From: Dermanyssus gallinae
Lineage: Eukaryota; Arthropoda; Arachnida; Mesostigmata; Dermanyssidae
Direction of reading: 5' to 3'
Assembly (NCBI GenBank): GCA_003439945.1
Contig: QVRM01003916.1
Location: 248,076-312,075, forward strand
DNA length: 64,000 bases
This document shows, one piece after another, positions 17,031 through 28,185 of the stretch. A program made the translations under genes and the position numbers. How positions within the stretch are numbered: position 1 is the stretch's first letter; every line of letters begins with the position of its first letter. The notes below the pieces were generated by a model that worked only from the letters and a program-made list of their open reading frames with translations, searched no databases and had not been told where the DNA came from.

Positions 17031-17129
17031 TCGAAAAAGAAAATATATATATATGATTGGTTTATTATTTGCTTGGCATGTATACCGAAGTACACACGTC
17101 ACCCTTTTATATCGAGGGCGCTTAGAGCG

Positions 17130-18200
17130 GCAGCATATATGTTACCTACGCTTCCATATAATCAATGTATATACTTCAATACCTACTGAGTATGTGCTTT
17201 CTATTGGGACAAACTCTTCTTTGTGATATCGACCAGGTCCTTTCTGGCATCTGGTCCTAAAGCTAGGGCCTCCGACAGCTCTATGTATATCTCTGCTCCC
17301 CCCTAAGGCTGTATGTTCTTTAACAATATGCTCGATTGACTCATTCCCTAGCCCACATTCTCGAGATTTTTTACGTTGCCCCCCTCTATATTTAGCTCTT
17401 TGTATGCTTGTATCCAACATCCCTGCCCTGGCACCTGCCAATAGCCCACTCGCTCTTAAATTATCGTATACTCATTCTACCCCGCCCCTTTGCCGCTTTT
17501 CCTTTTCATATGCTTGCCAAACTCGATCTGGAACCCATCGCCAATTTCCAATGACTTGTTTACCCTCAATTTCACCCTTTACCCCGACACCCTCGCTCTT
17601 GCCCATTGCTGACTATTGTACCCAGTCTCCCTAGCTGCAAGCTCTACTCTGCGATCCCACTTCGTTTTGCTCCTTAGTGCCGTCTTTACCAGCTGCATCT
17701 ATTTAATCTATCTCTTATTCGTGTCATTTTTAATCCTAATATTAAATCTTAGCTTTCCCAACCCCAGTTGTTGTAGACCAGGCATTAGCAAAGGAAAATC
17801 CTGGCACATACAATGCCTTCTATATATTCCTTGTTACTAGATATGTATTAAACCTCCAGAGGCCCTTTCACCTTACTGCATGTCTTCCTCGTTCAGCCTT
17901 CTTCCTCCACAATATCTCTTTTTCCTTTAAATAGTAGTTCTCTCCTCCCTGTAGTTATTGTCACCCCAAGATATTTGTACTGATTTTTCAAATCTTATTC
18001 CTTTCCTTGTACTACAAGCCCTCTCTCCTCCCTAGTTGCGCTTTTTTTTCATTAAACGCCATGCCCAGTTTCTCCGCTGCTTCCGCACACGCCGCCATTT
18101 GTTGAACTTCGCTAATGCCCCGCCCTAACACTACCATATCGTCAGCAAACAGCAGCACGGGTGTCTTGATATATACACCCCTTTTTTACCTACCTGCCAT
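17130..18200 (-). pseudogene. Non-LTR retrotransposon reverse transcriptase remnant (FADD)
   Basis: On the minus strand, starting near 18180, the translation shows PVLLFADDMVVLG with the catalytic FADD at 18138-18149. A helix rich in Ala/Glu follows (AACAEAAEKLGMAFNEKK), then NQYKYLGVTI at about 17955-17985, the thumb motif that follows the palm in non-LTR reverse transcriptases. Further along (17142-17441) is an ORF2 C-terminal-like segment with an ESIEHIVKEHTALG motif. Frameshifts and stops separate these blocks. There is no 5' part; a (TA)n array at 18215-18261 lies just outside. I do not assign a clade. The FADD variant and the long helix after it suggest a lineage other than the R1-type copies at 41-46 kb. 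Confidence 0.8.
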
Positions 18201-18210
18201 ACTAAACCCG

Positions 18211-18266
<56 letters not shown>

Positions 18267-18335
18267 AGCATCCTCGCCCGCATACTAAGCCATGTACAAG
18301 GGTTGGCTAAGCCGTAGTTTAGGAAACGATATATA

Positions 18336-18374
<39 letters not shown>

Positions 18375-19268
18375 GGTGTATGCTACGCCATACGTATACT
18401 GTTATGGGCTGAGGACAAAGTTGCAAAACATTGTCATAAAAACTTGTCAACCCGGGCTACCTGCAGCTGGCGGACAACAGTAATTAGGCTCCTTACAATC
18501 ACCGTGTAAGACAATGAAACAACAACAAAAAGCAAAGCGTAATTCGGGCTGACGCACTTTCGTTTATTAAAGCGCACACGGGACACAGACAAGACAGTAG
18601 TCCAACCAACCGGCTCCCACACCGGCTTCATTTTATGACGTGGATCGGTTGATGCAGTCCGACGCCTGCCATCGCTAAACTGTGCTCGAAGTCCACCCAC
18701 CTCTTGTGGTGGGTGCTGATATCTCTACTTCAACTGATAACTAAGCATCGTTTGTGCTACAACCTATTAAATTATTACTACTACCGAAACCCACCAACAC
18801 TACGGCAAACTCATATGTAACATACACTTAGCTCGAGTAATAAATGATTGTTTGATTATTACTACAACAGCAACTACTGCGGTTAAGTTTCTCTAACTTC
18901 CCTCCTCTTTCTTCATTCGCAAAACGATTTCCCTTTACATCGACGCATATATTTCGTCAACGTTTCGAATGTAGGCCATTCATTCATCTCATGAGGACGG
19001 TGGCGATAAATGGTGGTGGCTTCAAGGTCGAGGCTTTGATGGCACCTGTGTGCATTCTTCTCGCATAAAGTTACGCACAACAACAGACGCACACACACTG
19101 TTGTTAGTAAGGCAGCTCTCGAAGCCTCACGAGCCGGACAGGCTTTGACTGCATCATTCACGATCGAAAAATGCTCTAGAAGGCCAGGGTGAAGCCTTGA
19201 CTTGACCCTACGATTCGTGCTTAAGAAGTTTTCATACATCGCGCTGGCTGCTTGCCTGTTGAGTGGCA

Positions 19269-19302
<34 letters not shown>

Positions 19303-19832
19303 GCTCGTCAACGCTAATCTGTCTTCTATTCCAAATTACAGTAACTGCTTGAATGTTCCTCCGCAAACCTCTTGCGAAATGTTGCCTCTCAATCGAGGAA
19401 AAAGTTTTCTTTTAAAGAAAACCAAGACCTGTGTAAAGTGGGAAATAATGAAGTTGCCGCGCGTCCTGTTGGTACTATAATAGTGGTTTGATAATTGATT
19501 TTGATAGCTAAAATAGGTACATTAGCAATTGCCCAAGGCACATCGCTCCGTGAGAAATTTGTTTCCTTTAAGAATATGTCCCTTAGTAAACTTCACCACC
19601 TTACCTCATTTGAACATTCCGAGCATGATCCGTTTTCTATTTGTGACGGACATATTTTAAAGCAGTGGTGTGCTGTCTGAATGCTATTTCTTCAGAATCA
19701 AAAACCTCCTAAATACAGCTTAGGTAAGAATACAGTAAGGAATGTTTATGTTGACAAAATTCGTTTTCGAAACGATTTGTAATGCAACAATCTATTTATT
19801 CTTTTTGTCAATGCGTGATCAAACATATTGAG

Positions 19833-19872
<40 letters not shown>

Positions 19873-19884
19873 AAAGACAGAGAA
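18201..19884. other. Intron stretch, no gene
   Basis: Contains (TA)n at 18215-18261, 18329-18372, 19271-19301 and 19836-19867. Between these I see nothing recognisable. Confidence 0.5.
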
Positions 19885-20040
19885 TATAATAGCGGCGAGG
19901 TCTAGGGAGGTAGTGCGCTGGTCATAGTTGTTATTTACCAGGCTTTCGTCGGTTCGATCTATGTTGTTAATTAAATTCTTGAGAAAGATGATAAATTGCA
20001 CCGCTTACGGTCATCGGCAATACGACTAAGAACTGTTGAC
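19885..20040 (+). mobile_element. SINE family B, copy 1 (degraded)
   Basis: Shares with the copy at 56935 the tRNA-like head GTAGTGCGCTGGTCATAGTT, a B-box-like GGTTCGATC, and a following GTTGTTAATTAAATTCTTGA body. The tail is decayed. It begins directly after a (TA)n tract. Confidence 0.7.
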
Positions 20041-20748
20041 CAGGAAACCCTATACATTTCAACATATCCGGCCCTTTCGAAGTAATCTTTCTAAACATTT
20101 GTAGATTGGGCTAAAGCTATTGCTATGTGCAATGAAAAGAAAATGTGTACTTGATTACTTTTCGAAACGTTCAAGGACAGCCGACCAACTAATTGAGAAG
20201 TCGAGTAAACCCCCAATCGTGCTGAAATCGAAGCCAAGAGTAATGGCCATACATGTGGTAGAATTGGACGTAGCAGTCCTGTAGTAGAGGTTGACGTTGT
20301 AATACTGAGGACCCAGTCGGGTGGGGTTTGTTTGCTATATAAAAAAAAAATATATATATATATATATATTTACGGGCACCATTAAAATGTGTGTGTATAT
20401 CCCCCTTGGTCAGTATTAGCATAGGGGTTTCTTGTTACTTGGGTTATCGCTGTACCTAATAGCTCATTCAGGCTTTTATCTGTGACATCAAATGATAGCG
20501 CAGTAGATGATAACGGGGGGCTGAAGGTGGTGGTGGTGGTGATTGAGGTGTTAAGCCGGTCTCTCTCTATTCTGTTCGGCGGCTAGTGGTTATCGCCTCG
20601 CCGAAGCAAGGCGTAGACACCAAAACTTTCTAATTCAGCCAGCCTTTAGCGCGTTTCTTATCGGCAGTTCTGACACTCTTGGCTAACAACAACAACCTAC
20701 GGCACCACCTACATAGGTGCACTAGCAGACTTTCTCCGGGTTCATATA

Positions 20749-20787
<39 letters not shown>

Positions 20788-20816
20788 ATCGTGATACGTG
20801 TAAAATATACATAATG

Positions 20817-20850
<34 letters not shown>
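20041..20850. other. Intron stretch with TA arrays
   Basis: Holds an A-run plus (TA)n at 20341-20370 and (TA)n at 20750-20785 and 20819-20851. No gene. Confidence 0.5.
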
Positions 20851-20853
<3 letters not shown>

Positions 20854-20905
20854 ATGTCTCAGATAAATACGGACTAAACGTTAAAAAAAATATGTATATA
20901 TATAG

Positions 20906-21039
20906 AAAAAGGCGAGTCGTGGAAGCAGTTGGCGGAATTCGTAGATCGCTTTGGACCTCGGCTAGCCGGCACGAAGCACCTCGAGGATGCGATTGATGAC
21001 CGGATTAAACACCTGTCTCAAACTCTCGGGCCAAAGCAG
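20906..21039 (+). CDS. CPQ: CPQ coding exon 2
   Basis: Acceptor TATAG|AA; the first two bases complete the Glu codon begun in exon 1. It encodes 44 further residues including SWKQLAEFVDRFGPRLAGTK, which aligns with the conserved YERLALLVDTVGPRLSGSK segment of human CPQ. This is the M28 GPRLAG signature, preceding the insertion of the protease-associated-like region. It ends in phase 0 at CAG|GTGGGT. Intron 2 runs 21040-21525 (486 bp) and ends in a GTT-rich tract plus ACGCAG. Confidence 0.93.
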
Positions 21040-21525
21040 GTGGGTATCGTTCAAATTAGTAATAGCTCTAACAATGCATAGGAATCTGCTGGGGATCTCG
21101 TAGTGGATACGGACAGAGAAGACATTATGACAAAATATGGGGTATTATGGTAATCATATCATCGTAGCAGCTGGCCGGCGAGCCATATTAAGGCTGAAGG
21201 CTGCCGTTAGTAAACGAATATTAAGCAGCACATTGTCTACACACACATAGACACCTTACATAGACATGTAGATAGAGTGTATATTGGATCTCATCGTGCC
21301 AAAAATGAGGTTAGCTCACACTCGTGATTAGCGCAAACTCTCAGTGTCGCAGTATTAGATTGGTGTCCGCGCTCTGCATCTCCGGTTTTGGCCAAGTTTG
21401 GGTTAGATCTACAAGGCTTTAGGTTCCGTTCGTATGAGTGCATCGGCGTCGTTTGCGTGGTCAGTCTCAGACGTTCGAACACTATGTTTTTTGTCGTCGT
21501 CGGTGTTGTTGTTGTTGCTACGCAG

Positions 21526-21729
21526 GTGAGCACCGAGAGTGTGGCATTTCCAAAGTGGACACGAGGCGACCTCGAGCTCACCCTGTTGAACGCCTGGAAT
21601 CGAGGGCGCAACAAGTCGCTGCACGGCCTGGCTCTCGGAAGCTCGGTTGCCACCCCGAAAGCCGGCATCACTGCGGAAGCCATCGTCGTACGGTCATTCG
21701 ACGAGCTAAACGCTATGAAGGATGAACAA
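21526..21729 (+). CDS. CPQ: CPQ coding exon 3 (protease-associated-like region)
   Basis: 68 codons, phase 0 at both ends. Acceptor ACGCAG|GTGAGC and donor CAA|GTGCGT. The translation includes FPKWTRGDLELTLLN, SLHGLALGSSVATPKAGITA and EAIVVRSFDEL, matching human VRIPHWERGEES, ILGLGSSIGTPPEGITAEVLVV and SFDEL in the same order. A potential N-glycosylation sequon (NKS) is at residue about 146. A GTG AGC string directly after the acceptor resembles a donor site, but the reading frame and homology place it inside the exon. Confidence 0.94.
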
Positions 21730-21788
21730 GTGCGTCGTTTGGCGTGCTATTGGAGAACAGCAGCAATAACAATATTATTTTATATAAT

Positions 21789-21792
<4 letters not shown>

Positions 21793-21870
<78 letters not shown>
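21793..21870. repeat. (TA)n microsatellite
   Basis: An uninterrupted TA array of nearly 80 bases close to the exon 3 donor. Confidence 0.95.
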
Positions 21871-21871
<1 letters not shown>

Positions 21872-23165
21872 TCCCATAACTTTGAAACGGCGGATTCGAT
21901 TTAAAACTCAGCAGCATATTTCTAATTTTTTTTGGCAAAGCAACTAGTCTGTCAATTTTCCACAGTTGCCAGTATATGTAATCTTGCGCAACCTGTCAAC
22001 GGGTTTGTTTTACATTTTTTTATTTTTTTTGAAGCACGACTTCAAATTTCCATAGATTAAAGAGAATCCACGGGGTTTAGGTCGGGCAAATATTGGGGTT
22101 GTAGTTGTTGTAAAACAATGCGTCCTGGCATGCTGTTAATGCGGACCGGTTGTGTTTGCTTTACTCTCTGTGGTAAGTAAGACGCAGGGTGCTGTTAGAA
22201 GGTGTATTGCTGACGATGCTGACCAAAGTAACGTAGTAAACCAAAGTTTCATACAACTATCCAGTACCAATTGGCAGTAAAGCGAGGCGTTTGCTTTGTT
22301 TCATTTAAATGCGAGAATTACTATGGTGCCTATTGATTTCTAAGACAAACACGGTCATTTTGTCAGTTTACTGTGTTTTTTTGTAGTAATAAGAGTCTTA
22401 TCACAAACAATTCTGTTGTTGGGTAGTTCACCACCATTCGCCTAGTCAAAAAGCACTTCTGGTCGAAGGTGGAATACTTTTCTTCTTTGCCGTAGGTTTG
22501 TGCATAATCCTGTTGAAACGTTTGAGTTTGCCTTTCTAGAACAGCGAGTAGAGCGTAAAAAAGATACCCTGCCATGCTGATTTTGATGTTCTTTTGCTGG
22601 CGAAAGCCGTGATAAATCTAGTACGAGCGTGCTTAGAAGGCTGCAAAGAAGCAAATATAAACCTTGATGAAAGCAAAGATGAACCAGTGGTAAAAGCAAA
22701 GTAGTAGTGTCTTACGAGCCAGCACTCTGTACAAATGGATTTGGTTATGTCTAGACCTCCCTCTTTTCCTTGCAAACCGAAGAGACTCGCATATAGGAGG
22801 GGGTGGGGGGCGGAGGGGGGGGGAGACGCTGCGAGGTTTTGGCCAGATGTACAAACTTTCTTTACGTTTACAGTTATGATTGCGGTTTGCCGTTTTACGA
22901 CACGCCTATGGCGTATGCTGGCGATGCTGGCTGTCCTCTGTAAATCTTTCGAGCACACAACGCGCTTTGATTCTTGATGCCGGGACGGGTGTAAACTTCT
23001 TGGCAATCTCTGTTGAACGCTTACCAGCCAAACAGGGCACAATCACGGCACTTGCCACGTTACCAATATCATGGACTTAAACCCAGCGCCGAACGGAGCT
23101 AAATACATGATCCTCTATTAGCGTCGAGCAACATTTCTATCAAGCTGATACGTTAGTTGGCTTAC

Positions 23166-23166
23166 T

Positions 23167-23242
<76 letters not shown>

Positions 23243-23248
23243 TATATG
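23166..23248. repeat. (TA)n microsatellite
   Basis: About 80 bases of TA with two interruptions (ACA and TGTA), ending 45 bases before the exon 4 acceptor. Confidence 0.95.
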
Positions 23249-23293
23249 GGGCACAACGAAACTAACATGTTTCTCATGTGGATTCTACGTTAG

Positions 23294-23543
23294 ATCACTG
23301 GCAAAATTGTAGTCTATAACCAGCGGTACAAAGCGTATCAGAAAACGGTGTTGTATCGAACAGGCGGGGCATCGGCCGCTGCTGCCAAAGGTGCGGTCGC
23401 GGTTCTGGTCCGGTCCGTGACAGACGCGTCGCTCTACACGCCGCACACCGGCGTCCTCGTCTACGCCGAAAACAGCCCAATGATTCCCGCCATCTCTATC
23501 ACGGCCGAGGACGCCGAACTCATGTGGCGAAAGCAGCAGCGAG
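23294..23543 (+). CDS. CPQ: CPQ coding exon 4
   Basis: Acceptor ACGTTAG|ATC, phase 0 start. It encodes ITGKIVVYNQRYKAYQKTV, then the Gly/Ala-rich stretch around AAAAKGAVAVLVRSV, SLYTPHTGVL, and IPAISITAEDAELM. This matches human GKIVVYNQ, AVEAAKVGALASLIRSV, SIYSPHTGI and IPTACITVEDAEMM without gaps of note. The donor is CGAG|GTAAGC, leaving one base of a Gly codon. 83 complete codons. Confidence 0.95.
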
Positions 23544-23567
23544 GTAAGCCTAATGTACACATACATG

Positions 23568-23598
23568 CCTATATATATATATATTTATTTATATATAC

Positions 23599-23660
<62 letters not shown>
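23568..23660. repeat. (TA)n complex at exon 4 donor
   Basis: TA repeats with TTTAT and ACATA interruptions starting 25 bases after the donor. Confidence 0.9.
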
Positions 23661-24008
23661 TGGTGTAACTGTAAACATACTTACGTAAATTCCACAAACT
23701 TACTCGTTTATTCAGCTGTATGCATGTATAGAAGCGGCGGTTGCCTGTATGGCTAACGTTAAAAACAGACTTGTTCAGAGTAGAGTTCATTCATCCTCGT
23801 CGATTCTGTTGGATCCAGTCATTACGAGCGTCTAAAATGTGGAGCGTAAAAAGATATTGTACTCTCCGAGCAGCTCAAAGACTTAGAACGAACGGGCTTG
23901 ATTTTGCCTAAAAACTCGATTCCCCACCCCCCACACCGACGAACCTTGATGTCGTGATGATAGCCACTGCTGTAGGGTCGAGCGCAGTCACAAGGGGACA
24001 GAAATACA
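23661..24008. other. Intron stretch, nothing recognised
   Basis: No coding motif, repeat or RNA gene seen. Confidence 0.4.
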
Positions 24009-24186
24009 TTTCGGGTTGACCCCCAACCAAGGTTTACCCTCCACGGGAATGCTTTTCACGTTGCTTCACAGACGGACCCCCATTAATACAAATGTGCAAC
24101 AGTGGGGCTCGAACCAGCGCACCTATGCGTCTCCTCCAGTCGCCAGGCGCAGGCGAATGCACCCACGACGCCACCGGGCTCGACCG
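24009..24186 (-). mobile_element. SINE family A, copy 4
   Basis: Full-length by comparison with copies 1 and 2: plus-strand order GGGTTGACCCCCAACC tail, GACGGACCCCCATTAATAC, GGGGCTCGAACC (B-box complement), then GCCACCGGGCTCGACC (head complement). Confidence 0.85.
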
Positions 24187-24426
24187 GTTCCTCGAGTTAC
24201 AAGGGGATAGAGGCTGAAAAGTTTCCGTTGCGGGCGCATCAACCTTACTACATCTTTACATGTGCAGGCATATCGGGTTGTTGCTAGCACTGTCCATTTG
24301 CACGCACAAGGAAAGTTTATGAAGCCGATTTTGCGGACAACAGTGCCCTGAGCCAGCCAGTTGCGAGTGCTTATATCGTACGATATGCCAAACACATACT
24401 TACATTGATACGCATTACCCGTATGG

Positions 24427-24497
24427 CATCCACGTTTGTGTGAATATCCACGTTTGTGTAAATATCCACGTTTGTGTAATATCCACGTTTGTGTGCC
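24427..24497. repeat. 18-bp tandem repeat, 4 copies
   Basis: Four consecutive units of ATCCACGTTTGTGTGAAT with small changes (one unit shortened by one base). Confidence 0.9.
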
Positions 24498-26741
24498 GTT
24501 CGTAGTCTCTTCCGGTTCTCTTGGGTATGACCTTTATACGCTTCGTGCTATACATTACTGCAATTTCAGCCGACCATACATTACTGCAACTTTAGCTACA
24601 GTTATCGGCGGCTTTCTTCGAACTTCTCGAGCTCAAATCAAATGCAGCATAATTCGTCGCAGAGCAGCGGCTCCGTTTGCCGTGTTGCATATTTAGCGTC
24701 CAGGTACCTCTTCATTTGCGCGTCTACCATTTTTTAAAGTTTTGTTAGTTTGTTTTCCTAGATTGCTTTAGATCGCTTTCTTTTTCGCCATTATACTCAA
24801 GGCTAGGGTATCTGCATAGGCGCCAAGCTGTATGCCCCAAACTTAATCTATGTATTGCACTCGGCTGCATGCTAGATCCACCAAGTCAGAGAGCCGAAAT
24901 TCCCCTCCTCTAGGGCACTTCCTGTATGCACAGGATCGCTCATTGTATGCCGTAAAGTTAATGAGAAATTCCAGCTCTCTCTGCAGCTCTTCGGGCACCT
25001 GCTAGCTCATCGAATGCTCACAATTCTTACTAATCATCCACCGTCCAGTATGACGGGGCAGTGGTTTGCGCGCTCTAATCGTAACCCGTATTTCATTTTA
25101 ATTCAAAATGTCCACTATGTGTATAATAACCGCGCTGGTTGATTTTAAATTGCCAAAGCTATGCTGTGAATTAGAATTGGCGCCATGCGTCCCCATTTCT
25201 ACCACTACTCGTTTATCCAGTATAGTTTTCATCGATTGCCCTCCCTGGCGTGCAACAGCAGCAGGTTGACTTATCTGCAGGATGACGATGTTTCCGCGGC
25301 TTTCTCAGGTTTTTCCAGTCTCTGTGGAATCGGCCTTGTTTTGCCGCTCTATTTGCGACTTCTGTCTTAACGGCAAAGTTGGCTGTTTTTGGTAGCGATT
25401 CGACTGGTATACCGTCTCCTGCAGACCCGTGTTAATTTTCTCATCCATGCCAGTAACTTCATTACTGGTAAAAACGCGTAGTCCGATCTCTTCGCTTTTC
25501 CGATTCCCTCCTTCTCGCTTCCGCGTTTTCGTGGCGACGCTGCTTTTCTGTACCGCCTTGATCCGACGAAAACCGGCGCTCAATTCAGACGTCGTCAACG
25601 TCGAAAGCAGGCATTCTTTTTGTTTATACGATATCTTCACACTACAAATAATTAGAGGATCCTATGTTTGTCGTAGTCACATTATGGTAGTCTTCTATCT
25701 TCACGTAGGCCTCCCCCAGAGCTTTTGTCATTGCTCTGATGCGTTAGCGTTGCCTCTATCAGCGAGGTCCTCTTGGCCCGTTCTCATTACATTCTCCTTT
25801 TAGCCTTTCTCTGTCCATACTTCAGCTCAGCCTGCCTCTATACAGATACAAGATTCTCCTTTGTGTTGCTGACTCACTAATCCAGACTCCCTAGTCTAGA
25901 TTGTCCAGTCCAGATGTCGCAGCTACGCGAAATCGTTTGCTCTTAGTGCTCATTATGTTCTACACTCTATTGTCACCTCTGCAGGTACTTAGTAAGAGTT
26001 TATATGGCTGCATCCGGATAAATGCAGCAGGCGCAGATATCCAGGGTTTGATTCCATTCAGGCGCAAACACGTACGTTCCCTTCTTCCCTTCTATGTGTT
26101 CAAGGCTATCCTGAAGCAAAGTGCTTCCCATTGCCTTCCTGTGCTCCGTTTGGAATGCGAGCGCACCCACTTGATGCTCGTCTTAGCCCATTTCTATCTG
26201 TTTTTGCTTTATAATACTATTACAATTACGGACAAGTCACTCAAGAGGGTGCCGTCGTCACGTTTTCCACCACCCCCCCGCTCTGGCCGCCGCCTAACAT
26301 TAATATCTATAATCAAATTTATACCCGCTGCCGGTGGTGGTGCTACGACGCTCCGGCGGGGTGATTTACTCAGCCACACAACGCCGAACGAAATCTGCAG
26401 CAGTTTCCAAATTCTAGACGTTTCAATTTTGTTTGTTTATGGCTCACAATACACTGTCTGCTTACAACAACAAATAGGCAAATAGACCGCACGCGAATTT
26501 CTGTCAGTGTCCCGTTCGTTGTTCGTAAGCAGTATAGCATGGTGGACACAGTGAAAGCTGTCAATGCGCGCTAACTGACCAAACCTAGACTGAGAGAGCC
26601 ACAGAGGTGAACCGGGGGTCGGTCGGAACCAACTGTCGAAATGAATACCCTCGAGCAAAGCTGGCGACAAATTGACTCAGTAAACATTGCAGTAGTAGAC
26701 CGGCAGCCAACCTAACATGTTCGCCGACTTCCGGCAACACC
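24498..26741. other. Intron stretch, no recognised gene
   Basis: Contains a 194-codon plus-strand frame (25901-26485) and a 111-codon minus-strand frame (25305-25640) without any domain, signal or homology I recognise. I treat both as chance or decayed sequence. Confidence 0.4.
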
Positions 26742-26760
26742 TATATATATATATATATAT

Positions 26761-27482
26761 ACAGGGTCTCCCAGAAAAAATTCGAAAGCGACACAGGGAA
26801 TTATAGAGCTTCTTAAAGTAAATATTTGTGTCAATGAAACATGGTCTCTGAGAAATCCTGTTTTGGAGTGAGAGTGATACTACTATTTATTGCTAAATTT
26901 TATGACACTGATGTTGTGTCTCTACATAGGGGCACAAAATGTGCGATTGCGATATACCAAATTCTCCTATACAAAAACTAAGCACTTCGTGTGTCAGATG
27001 TCCTACTTTATCAGATAAATCACTCTGGGTCACTTATGCATGCACTCAATGTCGACATGCCCTCTGAAAATTATAATCACGGCATTGCCATAGATTTGGT
27101 TCCAAAGTGATTGCTATGAAATGTGCATTTGCGTGAATGTATTTGTTCTGAGCGCTGTAAAATGTTGTAGGGTTATGATTTTGAGGTATTGGGACTTTAT
27201 TTTTTTGCGAATTCTTTTCTAATCGATCATGTCGCATGTTCTGGCTGGCGTTATATGTTCCTCAGATTCCCCAGCTGAATTTTCTCACGAACACGACGAT
27301 GTGCTGTGGTTGTCTTTGTCCTCCTATGTCCGGCAACAACACCAGTGTCACGGATGTTAGCAATATGACCCTCACTCCAAAACAAAACTTCTCAGAGACC
27401 ATGTATCATTGTAAAAATATTTAGTCTAACGAGCTCTGCAATTGCTTAGGCCTCTCTCTAAATATTTCTAGAGGACCTGTAG
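26761..27482. mobile_element. Non-autonomous DNA transposon with about 200-bp terminal inverted repeats
   Basis: The left end (26761 to about 26960) and the reverse complement of the right end (about 27285-27482) align over their whole length. Shared blocks include ACATGGTCTCTGAGAA, TGTTTTGGAGTGAG, GACACTG-TGTTGT and ACATAGG. The outer tips read ACAGGGTCTCCCAGAAA and ACAGGTCCTCTAGAAA. (TA)n lies directly outside both tips, consistent with a TA target duplication. There is no transposase frame inside, so it is MITE-like. The tip sequence resembles mariner-type ends, so mobilisation by a Tc1/mariner transposase is my inference. Confidence 0.8.
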
Positions 27483-28046
27483 ATATATATATATATATAT
27501 ATTACAGATCAAGCTTCATTATTTGACAGACTCTTATTGGTGGTATCATCAGCTATTCAAACTTCCCCAGCCCTCGGTTGTTGTCTGAAACAATGACGGC
27601 TACACGAAAAGCGAGCTCTGTTATTAGGATACAGCCATTTTAGCTAAGTTAACTAAGTTCGACAAACGCCCCAATTTTCGTCACCCAAAAAGAAACTGGA
27701 TGCTTAGTTGATATATTGAGTGTTAAATTTCTGTGTCGGTTGACTTTCAACGACAGCGACGCCAGCGACCCCACCTGATCCCTTGCCAAGTGTACGCGCA
27801 GTACCCCAAAGAGAAGACCGTTGCGAACAGAAACATTTCTCCTGTAGAATTTCCATGTTCGAGCTTTTTTTCCATTTCCGATGCGCGTTGGAACGCCGAC
27901 GCCGAGCGCGCAAATCTTGGAGGCATGCGTAGAGTTCGGCTTTGATAGGCGTACCGAAACGTTTGAGGACTCTGAAGGAAAGGCGGAGTGGGATAATGGA
28001 AGTTGGAGGAAGGAATTCCGTCTAGATAGGCAAGCAGTATTGCGAT
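27483..28046. other. Intron stretch, nothing recognised
   Basis: A (TA)n of about 20 bases opens it. Overlapping frames reach into the adjacent minisatellite but have no recognisable domain. Confidence 0.4.
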
Positions 28047-28185
28047 AGGGGATGGCCTTTGCCGTAGGGGATGGCCTTTGCCATAGGGGATGGCCTTTGC
28101 CATAGGGGATGGCCTTTGCCATAGGGGATGGCCTTTGCCATAGGGGATGGCCTTTGCCATGGGGAATGGCCTTTGCGATAGGGAT
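28047..28185. repeat. 19-bp minisatellite
   Basis: About seven tandem copies of TAGGGGATGGCCTTTGCCA, with the last copies reading TGGGGAATGGCC and GCGATAGGGATGG. Because 19 is not a multiple of three, every frame cycles through the same 19-residue protein pattern, which explains several overlapping open frames. Confidence 0.95.

Larger units (their letters stand above)
16844..20905 (+). other. CPQ: CPQ intron 1
   Basis: 4062 bp. It starts GTTAGC and ends TATATATAG. It contains (TA)n at 16863-16891, a SINE-C, a minus-strand FADD reverse transcriptase remnant, (TA)n at 18215-18261, 18329-18372 and 19271-19301, a SINE-B, a short A-run plus (TA)n at 20341-20370, and (TA)n at 20750-20785 and 20819-20851. 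The acceptor is almost pyrimidine-free apart from the T of the TA repeat. Confidence 0.85.
21730..23293 (+). other. CPQ: CPQ intron 3
   Basis: 1564 bp with (TA)n at 21793-21870 and 23166-23248 and a G-rich run at about 22798-22824. No gene is seen inside. Confidence 0.85.

Noticed and set aside
21526..21535. GTGAGC after the exon 3 acceptor as a donor site
   Set aside because: Homology continues through it in phase, so it is coding.
26020..26070. Weak B-box-like GGGTTTGATTCC as a fourth SINE family
   Set aside because: Single occurrence without body or tail similarity.
25901..26485. 194-codon plus-strand open frame
   Set aside because: No ATG at its start, no domain, no exon-like boundaries and ordinary composition; such lengths arise by chance in 64 kb.
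28047..28185. CRISPR-like direct repeats
   Set aside because: Units are contiguous with no spacers, in eukaryotic DNA; a minisatellite.
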